A stretch of 64,000 bases of DNA from Sisyra terminalis (Eukaryota > Arthropoda > Insecta > Neuroptera > Sisyridae): contig OY292277.1 in NCBI GenBank assembly GCA_958496175.1, positions 2,294,001 through 2,358,000 on the forward strand. Direction: 5' to 3'. A program made the position numbers and the translations under genes. The notes below the pieces were generated by a model, which was not told the DNA's origin, did not search any database, and was given only the letters and a program-made list of their open reading frames with translations. Below, in pieces: positions 12,956-23,700 of this stretch (positions are counted from its first letter, which is position 1; each line of letters begins with the position of its first letter).

Positions 12956-13799
12956 ATGAGGTGCAAAAAACCTTCTAGAACACAGTGTAGCAAAACTGTA
13001 AAGAAAGAAGCTCAGAAATTACAATATGTCAATGAAAATGAGAAAAATATTCAAGTAAGTCAAACTTAAGTTTTCAATAATTAGTATGATATTCATTGAT
13101 ATAGTATAGTCTTCAAAATATTTTTTTTTTTGATAAATGAAAGTGTTTATTTCAAAGTATACCTTTAATCTTATTATACTCGACTACCTGTAGTGAGACC
13201 CCCCGTAGTGAACCATTGTAAAATAAAAATGTATCACCTTAATTGGATTAAAATCACTTGAGTCGCCCACCCACTGTTTTATATTCATTCCATTAATTTA
13301 AAATAATATAATCGAATAGATTTTAATAAAATTAAGTATATTTATTCTGCAAGTGATGAAATTAACATCTCATTATTTTTCAGGTGTGAATTTATTTTGT
13401 TGACAAATCGCTCATCGGAAAATTGGAGTTATTCGCCCATTGGTATTAAGAAAATCTCTTATGTGTCAAGACCATGCAGATGATTTTTGAAGAATTATTC
13501 ACATATTAGCATTGATATATACACTAATTGATTAATTGTCTATGTAAAATAAAATATTTATATTTTTCTCTCCATTTATATAGAGTTCGGAGTGCTGCAG
13601 ATCAACATCATCTACTGGTATGTAAATATCAATTATGCTGATAGCTTGAACCTTTATTGTGTCATTATTAAAACAAACCATGGAAGTTTTTTTTTTATAA
13701 TTTTTGTAAAATCATTTTGTATGTCTTATAGTTGCTTACCTCATAGTTAATGTATCACTCATAATGGCTCGACTTTATTCAATTTTGTTATTCGCATAA
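12956..13799 (+). CDS. Possible small membrane protein, 66 aa, three exons
   Basis: Not a family I recognise. ATG at 12956 follows an in-frame TAA at 12926 in the same exon. Exons 12956-13054 (donor GTAAGT), 13584-13617 (acceptor ATATAG, donor GTATGT) and 13732-13799 (acceptor TTATAG, stop TAA) join with matching phases. The N-terminal 33 residues are strongly basic (KKPSR, KTVKKEAQK). A short Cys/Ser-rich stretch (SSECCRSTSST) follows, then about 22 mostly hydrophobic residues reach the C-terminus (VAYLIVNVSLIM...LLFA), suggesting a tail-anchored or single-pass peptide. A poly(A) signal AATAAA lies at 13901-13906. The upstream exon, if spliced at 12852/12911, would be a 5' UTR. In-frame splicing of three pieces by chance is possible, so this is tentative. 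Confidence 0.3.
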
Positions 13800-13900
13800 A
13801 AAAATGTAAGTTTTTTAAAGAGAATCATTTGGTTTGTTCATTAATTATTTACTTGAACTGTAGGAATAAGAATTATTGATTAGATAATGTATAGGATTTT

Positions 13901-13906
13901 AATAAA
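13901..13906 (+). promoter_or_regulatory. Poly(A) signal AATAAA after the small ORF
   Basis: Perfect hexamer about 100 bp after the TAA of the putative 66-aa frame. In such AT-rich DNA the hexamer is common, so the support is modest. Confidence 0.3.
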
Positions 13907-15316
13907 AGACTAAATTGAATTGCTTTAAAAAAACTTTCATGGTTTGGTAGAATTAGGTTTTCACAAGAAGCTATAAATTCAAAGGTGAGGTTCAAGTAGT
14001 TATTTTTTTTTTTTATTAATTTTATTTCATTGAAATCATTTAAGTTTTGATCACATTTTTGAGTTTTTATATTGAACTATAGTCTCAAATTGTTAGAGTT
14101 AATTTAGGGATTTGAATTATTCAGTGAGTATTTTTGCCTTTATATAGTATTTATTTCAATAGAGAAATTAAGGATATAGGGAAAACAGAGATTGCTCACA
14201 TATAAGTTAACTCAGTAAAATTGATTTTTTTTTCTGTTTTCAATGAAAGCTCTTAATCGCTAATGTTAAAGTTTGCTATATGTTAATGTTGCTAAAGTTT
14301 TAGTATTATTTTTGCTAGTATAGAAGATATTAGAGAGAAATGTGACATTCTCAGTTTTTTTTCTATATTCTTTATTTAAATCCTTACATAATTTTGGTAC
14401 ATTTTAATTCAATTAGGATTAGGTTCTCAAAGTTAATGTTTCAGCGGCCAAAATTTTCAAATTTAAAAATAGGTTTTCATTTATAAGTCAGATGGCAGTT
14501 CAATTCAACAAATACCATGGCTGTGTTAATGAACTTTTGGACGCTAAAACAAATACCCTCCCTAGCCCCGATTTAACCCGAATTTTAGTTTTAATAAAGT
14601 TTTTTAAGCTAATAAATTGGGGAGTGCTAAACTTTTCATGGAATAGGGAGGAAAAAGTCATGGCGTAATTTTTTTTTGATAGTTGTCAAATGACAGTTCG
14701 GGAAAAATTGCTTCAATGAAATTCAAATATTCCATCTTTTTCCATGATGCGTCCCTGAAATTAAGTAAAAACGCAATGTTCTAATCCAGGTACTTTTCTG
14801 TAAGAAATAAGGGACGTTAATCTGGAAAAGTATGGAATTTTTTAAAGGAGTTGTGGGTTTCCTATGTTGAGAACTGTCGATTTGTGTGCTTCATGCAATG
14901 CAATAGTGAAATTGTCTCTTAGTTTTTAACTTCTTTTGCTGCTATAATTAGATTTAATTTCAAAATTTAAATATATTACATTTTTATAGGTAAAGTTTTA
15001 GCGTTCAAAAATTTCATATTTCGAAATTCAAAGGTAGCTTGATTCTATGGTTCAATTCAAAATTAGCTAACAATTGTCATAACAATGAACTTTTCGAATT
15101 GTTTTGAACTCAAACAAGTGCTTTCCAATTCGCAAGTTATGTTCCCATTTGATGATTTTTAATTTAGTGTGTTAACAATCCTGGAAAAGCCAAAGATTAA
15201 AGGATGCTTTTGATCTGAAAATTGAAGGAAAATGTTTAGGGTTCTAATTGAATGCGTTACTATGTACATAAAATGTAAATATTTTTGACAGCCACCATAT
15301 GATAGTTCGACGAAAA
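13907..15316. repeat. AT-rich non-coding DNA with a diverged duplicated segment
   Basis: No protein-like frame. Two stretches resemble each other: about 14430-14730 and about 15000-15316 continuing at 15466-15505. Shared landmarks in order are a TTCAATTCAA block, an AATGAACTTTT block, and a GATAGTT(Y)RWCAAATGACAGTTCG-like block versus CATATGATAGTTCG, followed by TGCTTNAATGAAAT. The second copy is interrupted by a MITE. Similarity is patchy, so the limits are approximate. Confidence 0.4.
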
Positions 15317-15465
15317 CCAAGGTTTATAAAATACATAGGTGACCTCATGCGCCACGTGACGTATCCAGAAGAAATTCATATATATCTTAGACTGATTCAA
15401 AATTCTTCGTATGACGTCATTTTTTTGTTTCTAATGGGGCAACCTGTGTAATTTATAAACCTTGG
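15317..15465. mobile_element. Intact 149-bp MITE with terminal inverted repeats
   Basis: Begins CCAAGGTTTATAAA and ends TTTATAAACCTTGG; the paired termini continue with ATACATAGGT against ACCTGTGTAA, about 24 bp of near-perfect inverted repeat. The interior has no coding capacity. A second, truncated copy of the same sequence in reverse orientation lies at about 32695-32827. Flanks share GAAAA (CGAAAA before, AAGAAAACTG after), a possible 5-bp target duplication, and the related segment at about 14700 (GGGAAAAATTGCTT) looks like the empty site. The family is unknown to me. Confidence 0.7.
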
Positions 15466-16786
15466 AAGAAAACTGCTTAAATGAAATTTAAATTTTCCTG
15501 CTGGTTTACTTGTTTTTCCTTAATGTAGGTTTTCTATTTTATTTAGAAACGTTACAATGATGAATCATCAGTTCTTCAAAATACATATCTTATTTTTTTC
15601 TGGGTTGATGACCATTGTAGGTATCCAAACTTGGTCGTTTCCTGTGTCGCCAAGATGAAGACTTGGTTCAAGGAGAAATTTGAAACTGTCATTAGATATT
15701 AACTTGTTGATGGAAGCAGCTGATTCGCTAAAGATGCTCTAAATTGTCTTGGATTCAGTAAATTATTCTTTAATTCCCCGTATCAGAAGAACTTGTCCAC
15801 GTAATCAACTTTATCTAGTAAATAATTGTTGATAAAGTCGACAAGATGCATTCATCGAAAGTCTTCCAAATGAAATAACTATGTAAGTTTCACTCTAAGA
15901 TTTTGTTAAAAGAAAACTTAGTTTTTCCATTTTCAAGCTATTTAAGCTATGTAATCACAAGGACATTGCTTTTAAGAATTGATTTGCGATAGAAATTCGA
16001 AGTAATCATTACAGTTTCAGTAATCTAAAATTGGAATAACTTTAATTATTTTAGTCTTAAATTGGGCATTTATACTGTCACACAGAATATAAGTAAAGTA
16101 ATATAGCAGATATAAAGAAAAAATAAATTCCCAAATGATATTAATAATTCATAAAAACTAATAGTAAATAAGCAATAAATTTTATGCAGGATGTGTATAG
16201 GTAATAGACACTCCATTTTTAATATAAAATTCCTTCAGTTCATTATGATTTTTCAATATTTTCCATCATACATTTACTATACTTCTATCAATGACAAACT
16301 GTTTTCAATTTATTTTCCCATTAAGAGAATAACTTATCCATTTACTTTAGTTGGTGGCAAAATTGTTTCAAAAATATTACATTTGTACATAGTAGCGGTC
16401 CATTCATCCCTATGAAAAGCATTATTACAATTACTAATGCTAATGAAGCAGAAACACAGTCTCGTGATGATTGATTTCGTGGCGAATTGACCAATAAATT
16501 TCTTTGAATTCGAAATTATCACTTGATATTTAAACAAAATTAATAAGTTCACACTTGGATAATAGAATAATTTATATTATTTGTAAAAAATCCTTTATTA
16601 AACCTAGGTACAATTAGTTGTTATTTTACTAACTAAAAGATTCTTCAATTCTTATAACATTTATCTTTTGGTAATACAAAAAACAAAAAATACTAGTTTT
16701 GTGAAGATAAATATTAATTAAACGTCTGTTTTTATTTTTTCTTTAATATTAAATTTAGCATAAACTTAAATGCTATTAAGGATACA
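15466..16786. other. Spacer between the 15.3-kb MITE and SmD3
   Basis: AT-rich. A stretch at about 15600-15880 has exon-like composition (less AT, acceptor-like TTGTAG before GTATCC) but no long frame. TTTATT at 16731-16736 is a minus-strand AATAAA, 51 bp beyond the SmD3 stop, and probably ends that transcript. Nothing else is identifiable. Confidence 0.4.
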
Positions 16787-17258
16787 TTAACGATCGCCTC
16801 TTCCTCGTCCTGTCATTGAACCACCAGGTTGTTGCCAGGGGGTGTTCCCTCGACCGCGTCCCTGTGGACCACCTCTTCCACGTCCTCGAGCCGCTAAAAT
16901 ACCAACGAATAAACAACCCCGCACGCCACCACATCCCATTAAACTTACCTTGTGCCCGTAAAATCGCCGATTTTCCACGTCCTGCCGTTCCCGTTTTCGT
17001 TTGCTTCTTGAACATGGGAGCATTTTTCAGCATATCCGGTAATATGAGAAATCGAATTTTCGAGCCGCGAATATACACATTTTCTAGCTGAGCCACTCGT
17101 CCATCGCGATGTGTCACTGTGATTTGTGTCATTTGACAATTCATATTATCCTCGGCTTCGATCAATTTGCCGCGGAAAACTTCACCGGTGTTGGTTTCAC
17201 AGGTGATAATATGGCCTTCGGCTTCGTGGAGCACTTTAATTGGAACTCCAATCGACAT
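16787..17258 (-). CDS. SmD3: Small nuclear ribonucleoprotein Sm D3
   Basis: Core Sm protein of the U1, U2, U4 and U5 snRNPs, assembled in the heptameric ring with SmB. Exons 16949-17258 and 16787-16893 flank a 55-bp intron (donor GTAAGT, acceptor TTTTAG), giving 138 residues (human 126, fly 151). Sm motif 1 spans [20 protein letters not shown] and continues through [19 protein letters not shown]. Sm motif 2 is [21 protein letters not shown]. The C-terminal tail is rich in RG dipeptides ([15 protein letters not shown] ... TGRGRGDR), the usual target of symmetric arginine dimethylation by PRMT5. The start is the only ATG that gives [10 protein letters not shown], as in all SmD3 proteins. Without splicing, the frame runs into a wrong tail (WWRAGLF...), so the intron is required. 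Confidence 0.96.
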
Positions 17259-17773
17259 TTTTGAGATCGGTTAATTATTTAGTATAAGAAACTTGGAGAA
17301 AAACTGGATAAATTTTTGGATGATTAACGATAAATATTGGACGTTTTTAAAACGAATATCAAACGTTTGACCGGTTCAAAACAGATGTGAAGATAAGTGG
17401 AGAAAAATAAATGGAAAGGGTGACCAACATTGACGTATTAAAAAATAAAAGTTCCTAAAAGATGTAGTTGCTTATGCAACCATTCATACACCCCTGAAAA
17501 TATTGCATATATATATCGAATGATTCACTGAAAAAAATGCTTTTCGAAAATGAATAAAATATACTTTTATTTTTATTTTCCAATCATACATAATATTTTA
17601 ATTATAAAGAAATTATTTATTAAGAAACCATCACTTAAAAAGGAACTATTAATAACTGTGTGATATCACGTAATTTTAGCTTTTCGTACGAAAAAAATCT
17701 CACTTAAATGTCTATTAGAAACATTAGATATAAAAATTAGGAAAAAAAAATTTTAATTTATGTTGTTGGAATG
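17259..17773. other. Spacer between SmD3 and CAD
   Basis: About 0.5 kb holding the CAD 3' end and the SmD3 promoter, both genes being on the minus strand. TTTATT at 17616-17621 (minus-strand AATAAA) is a likely CAD poly(A) signal 153 bp after its stop. I see nothing else. Confidence 0.45.
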
Positions 17774-20700
17774 TTAATATTTGCCTAAAACTAAAGCCAA
17801 CAAAGCCATGCGAACGTACATTCCACACTCGGTTTGTCGAAAATATGCAGCCCGAGGATCTGTATCGAAATCGGGACTGATTTCAAAAACTCTGGGCAAT
17901 GGATGCATTACGACCATTTTACGTTTCGCCTTGGTCATCAGTTGTGGAGTGACGACAAAATGTCCACAGGCCTAAAAACATAACAAATAAATAAGCATTT
18001 CCGTTGCAAACAAACATAAACTTCAAGGAGACGAATAAATTCTACGGGTCTCGTTAAACTTTATCATTTTAGATCAACATTACGTTTTTATATTCCTCTT
18101 CAGTGTTGAATCGTTCTCTTTGAATTCTCGTCATGTACAAGACATCCGTATCAAGTAAAACATCGTCCAAGTTATCAAACTCTTGTTGTGAAATTCCCTT
18201 GGACGCGACAAATTTAACAATGTGACTTGGCATTCCCAAATTTGGTGGACTAACATAACGTAATTGGACATTGTATAACGTCAGTAATCTGGCCAGAGAA
18301 TGAACTGTTCTTCCGTTTTTCAAATCTCCAACTAACGTTATAGTCAAACCATTAACGGTACCGATTTCCTCACGGATTGTGAAAATGTCCAAGAGTGCTT
18401 GAGTGGGATGTTCGCCAACACCATCTCCAGCGTTTATCATCGGTTTACGACAATGATGAGCGGCATTCTAAAAATTGAAAAAAAAATCAGGACTGGAAGA
18501 GTTGATTGAAAAAAATAAATTCTTACAGCAACTGCACCAGGTGTTGGATGTCGTAACACAACCACATCAGCATATCCAGCCATCACTGCAATCGAATCTT
18601 CCAGAGTTTCTCCTTTTTTCGTCGAAGAACACGACTCATTCATATCAATGACTCGACCGCCCAAACGTTGCATCGCCGCCGAAAAACTGCAACTTGTTCG
18701 GGTGCTGACTTCATAGAAAACGGCCGCCATCACTTTTCCTTGTAAAATATGTCCCAATGGTCGATCTTTAATCACATAGTTGCGAAACGATTCAGCCAAA
18801 TTGAAAATATCGTTTAGATTCTCTTTCGTGAACATATCAACGCTTAAAATATGTTTTCCTGCAAGTACATGCTGGTGATGCGACTCGGCAATGTTCACAA
18901 TACTTCCACTTTTGCCTTTCAACAAATTACCAAATGGAGTTGGCGATACATTTCTTTGCAGTCCCACTCGATCGAACTCTTTCTTATCGAAATGAACTGT
19001 TTTCGACAAAAGTTTGGAAAATATTTCGTTGGTTTGTCGATCCGTATCGATTACATCTTGCGTTACTTTATCCGACGTTGCGTATGAGTCCAATGCAGAA
19101 GATGGTCGACTATAATCGAACATTTCCTTGTCAAATTTATTTGTTTTGCCCGGCCATTTGCGTACGTTTTGTCCATATCCGGGCTGCACTAAAATTTGTC
19201 CGTCGACATATGCTACTTCGCCGCGTAAAACAACACGATGAACCGCCCCTTTGACTTTCATTCCGGCAAATGGAGTCCAGCCCGCTTTGCTAAACGGCAT
19301 TTTTTCGGGTATGACCCATTCTTCGTCCATGTCAATTTCGACATACGTATTAGGTTGTTCGGGAAGATTGAAGATTCGTTTGGGATTGTTGTAAAACTTA
19401 TTGACTATATCCTCCATGGTTAGTTTGCCTTGATGCACCGCTGTTAAGAGTAACGGAAGAATTGTTTCCAGACCTGGAAAACCTGGTGGAGGATTGGTGC
19501 TGGTTTTTTCTGCCAGTGTATGTGGCGCGTGGTCGGTTGCGAAGCAATCAATCACGTCTAAATTGTCCCACAGGGCTTGCACGTCTTCTGGCGAGCATAA
19601 AACTGGCCGAACATCAGATTTATCTTTGCCGATTCGATCAATATCGTCGGTCGATAGGAAAAGGTGATGTGGACAAATTTCACAAGTGACCGGTAAACCT
19701 TTGGCTTTGGCAGCTTTAACAATTAAAATTTCTTCTTTGCGTGCGACATGGCACACGTGAATTGGTCGATTGTGGAACGATGCTAGAAGTAGAGCAGCCG
19801 CCGTGGTTTGACTTTCGGCGTGGACACAAAGCGGTGCCCATTTTGGCCAGTTGGCGAAGTGTTTTTGCCACACGGTTAGATCGTTTAGTTTTAAAGTGGT
19901 ATATGTTTCGTTTAGGTACATTTTTAAGCCGGCTACTTGCGACGCTAATTCGGGAATGAATGAGGAATTTTGTGACGAAGCACCGATGAATAGGGCATAG
20001 TCACATCGCGCTCCAGTGCTGGCCAACTTTTGTACCATCGAATAGGTTTCGTGGTCGATGAGAGCTGGATTAGTGTTGGGCATGGCGCAAATCAATGTAA
20101 TTCCTCCAGCAAGAGCTGCAGATGTGGCTGTGTTAAAGTCTTCCTTGTGTGTTGCACCAGGTTCACGAACGTGCACGTGCACGTCAATAAATCCAGGAAG
20201 TTTTACCACGTGTCGAGATGTTATACAGTCTGTATGGGTTTTCATCGGAGGTGCACTTCCTATCTTCCTAATTGCCTGTATAAAGAAATGTTTTAGTTTA
20301 AGAATTCATAACTAGGAATTCAAGTGTTTTACCTCAACTAAAAGTTTTGTGCATTTAACGTCTGTGATTAGGGGAATTGAATAATCGATGGCTAAGCGAC
20401 GTGTACGATATCCGTGGGTCATGAAAGAGGATACACGACGTGCACCTCCATTTCGCATTGGCAAATTAATTATCAGATCAAATTGCTTCTTTGAAAGAAA
20501 TTCCGCCAAATGTTTAAGCTCGCCTTGGCTCGCACTATCGTCAATATTCTGGAAAGTCCACTGTAATCCATTGATCTGGAATAAAAGAAGATAATTTAAT
20601 TACATTTATAAAGGGCATTTTGAAATTGCCAGAACATGTATTGCAATTGCCTATACTTATACTAAAAAGTTCAAGGAAATTCCACCAGGTTTACCCACGT

Positions 20701-23700
20701 GGTTGTTTGAGTCAAGAAGAAGTTGTCATAAGATATTTTAATAAAATGATTGAAAATAGAGATATTTGGAAAGAAATACCTGAAGACTCCACCAACACCA
20801 AGAAAATTCCAAATTTCAAAGAAAACCCAAAACTTAAAATTGGCAACCTCATGTCGCCGGTGGAGTCTTCAGTTGGCATGTTGAGGTCTTTTCCACGTTA
20901 TGATTTCCCAATGTTAAATTGAATTTAGAATTAGAATAGCATTTTCAAAAGCTTGATCTCCATGGTATATGTTGATTATTAAGTATGATTAGCGGCCAAA
21001 CTTTATTTTAAATTTAATATAACATAAATACTTTGTTTCCAGGGTTATTTTCCATTTGCTGTAATCAAAGCTCGAATGCCTACTAGAATTCCTCCAAGGA
21101 CAGCGTCCTCGAATTAAGACCATAATTACCTAACCATGGACCTTTCCATCTTCAAGTACAAAAGGAAGTTACCAACTTTTATTATGCTGAAAAAAATTGA
21201 ACCAATTCTACGAAAATTTCGGTGGAATCATTTTTTTCCGCCACCAACGGTGGCGGAATCCAAGTTATTTATACGAAAGTATACATATGAGAACAATTAG
21301 TCGAAGAAGATTCCAAAGAAGTGTTATAAAATGATACATAATTCAAAGATTTGATGAAGTAAATATTCCATATAAGAATATTAAAGTTGATGTGATTAAT
21401 ATTTGTAATTTTTTCCAGATTTACATTGACTTCTAAGTTGTTCTTGACAAGGACGTTTTCCCTTTCCGTACAAATTCATTTGTAATAAATCATCCGCTAT
21501 CAGCTGCATGTGTTTTAAGATTACAATAGCCTAGCATTTTTTCTTAGATACCCATTTGCGATAACATAATTTGTATTAAGATTTTCCACGAAAAAAGCCA
21601 ACGTTATTGATAACGATAAGATAACGTACAATTCTTTATGCTGAAGTAAAACAAGTGGAAACTAGTCAAGTTCTACAAACAATAATATGTAGTTAACGCC
21701 ATAAAAATCTAAAAACTTTGTTGTTAAAATCAAGTGCAACGATCATGGGAATTGGACATTCAAAGTTCCAGGAAAAATACTTCACGGATATTGAATTAAG
21801 CGATGCAAACATTTTGCACAATGATTTGGAGGATATTGCGGCGTCTTCGAAAAAATGTCCAAACGAAAATAGAAATTTAACGATAATGCGAGAATTGATG
21901 AAGAACAAGTTTGAATACTTTTTGCTTGATAATCTTTTACTTTCGGTGCAGTTCTTTGAAAATTATGACAGGTAAATATTTCTTATTGGTTTAATAAAAT
22001 TGACTATATTGTAAAATTTTGCAGAGATATGAAAGAATTGAGAAAAAACGTTGATGTTTTCGAAGAAAACATTAAAACTCGTTTGCAACAACATGGAAAA
22101 GAATGTCTTTTACCCGACACATTGCATTCGCTCGTTAGTAAAAATGTTGTTTTTAAATTCAAAAGTGATGCACAAAAATTAACGCTTGAACCACTTCATT
22201 CACAACGAATGATAATCTCTCCTGATAACATCAAAGTTTATAGTCCAACCGAAGTGCCTGATCTGGATGAAGTTCCTTCCGGATTACGTTATACGATGCA
22301 AATCGAAGAAACAAATCTTCAAGGCTATGTGAGATTGAATTTAAAAAGTACAAATTTTTCAAATATTTCGGAGGAATCGTCGATTGATTCACCAGGAAGT
22401 TCGACGCCAACGCCAGGTGAAATTTTTCTCAACGAAATTCAAACTAAAATCGATTTGCAATCACAAACTTCAACGCCGTCTTTTAAAGTCCCATCCTCGC
22501 TGAATTCCACGCATTCATCAATTTCCGACGATGATTCTTTCGACGATGTCTTCAAATCGAACTTCACGAAAACCGAACGTCGTCTCAGCGGAACAATATC
22601 CAAGGAAATGTTACGGATTGCTTCGCAATCCAAATCTCGAAATTTAAAATCACCAAAACTTAGAAAACCGCCTAGAGAACAATTTAAAAGTTCTTCCGAC
22701 TGTTACGATCATTGCATCACATCGGTGGATGTAAAAAATTTAAATATGAACATTTACGAAGAAATCGATCATGATAGATCACAAAAACGTGTGGTTTTAT
22801 TTGAAACAAAACGATATTTCAATGCACTAATGTTTGCCAATAGTTTCGGTGATATGTTTTCGTCAGACTTGGGAAATGTTTTTGGATTCTCCAATGACAT
22901 CATCGCCAAATCGTTAATGCAACGATCAATTATTTATTCAAAAGTCAATCAAAACAATTTGAATGTAAATTTTGAGATAATTCCCAGTGTTAGTTGTGCA
23001 TGGCCGGATGTGGCGTACGAATGGATAATGCGAGATCGACCAATGTTGGTGGACACAACAACCGAAATGACTTATCGATGGCCCACCAAAAAGATGGTGG
23101 AACGTATCACAAAACTTCCGTGCTTCATTTATCCGCTAGGATGTCTCGCAGAAGATGAAGAAATCGACACAGACTTTCCACTGCAGTGGCGCTTAATGTT
23201 CCCGTCTAGTGAAAAATTTTTGGAAACTTGTCTAACGCATACCCAAATGCGGTGCTACCTATTCATACTGGCTTTCTACAAAACCATATTGGAACCACGA
23301 ACGTCAAAGTTGGGCCTAACCGAAGATCATATTCGAAGCCTGATGTTTTGGGAGTGCGAGCGAAACTATCTCGACTGGAACGAGGAACGTTTGGGCGAAA
23401 AACTTTTGTATCTTTTCAAAAAATTACGTCAACATTTACAGAATCAAAATCAAAGTGAAACACTTCGCGACTATTTCATTCCCACACGAAATCTATTCGA
23501 AAATACTCCGATCAAATATCTGCTGGTGGCTCAGAGAAGTCTGGCCGACATTATTGAAAATCCGGTAATGTTTACGTTGAACACTTTGAAAAATTTGTCG
23601 TACACAAATGCAACGTTTTATCCGACACTGAACTATTCGGAAATTTATTCGATAATCACTGCGGAAAATATTCTAGAAAAAATCAATCCGAATATTAGAG

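Noticed and set aside
20620..20922. 100-codon open frame in the CAD intron
   Set aside because: Starts at a TTG, no splice partner or known domain, and overlaps an inverted repeat. Possibly a repeat remnant.
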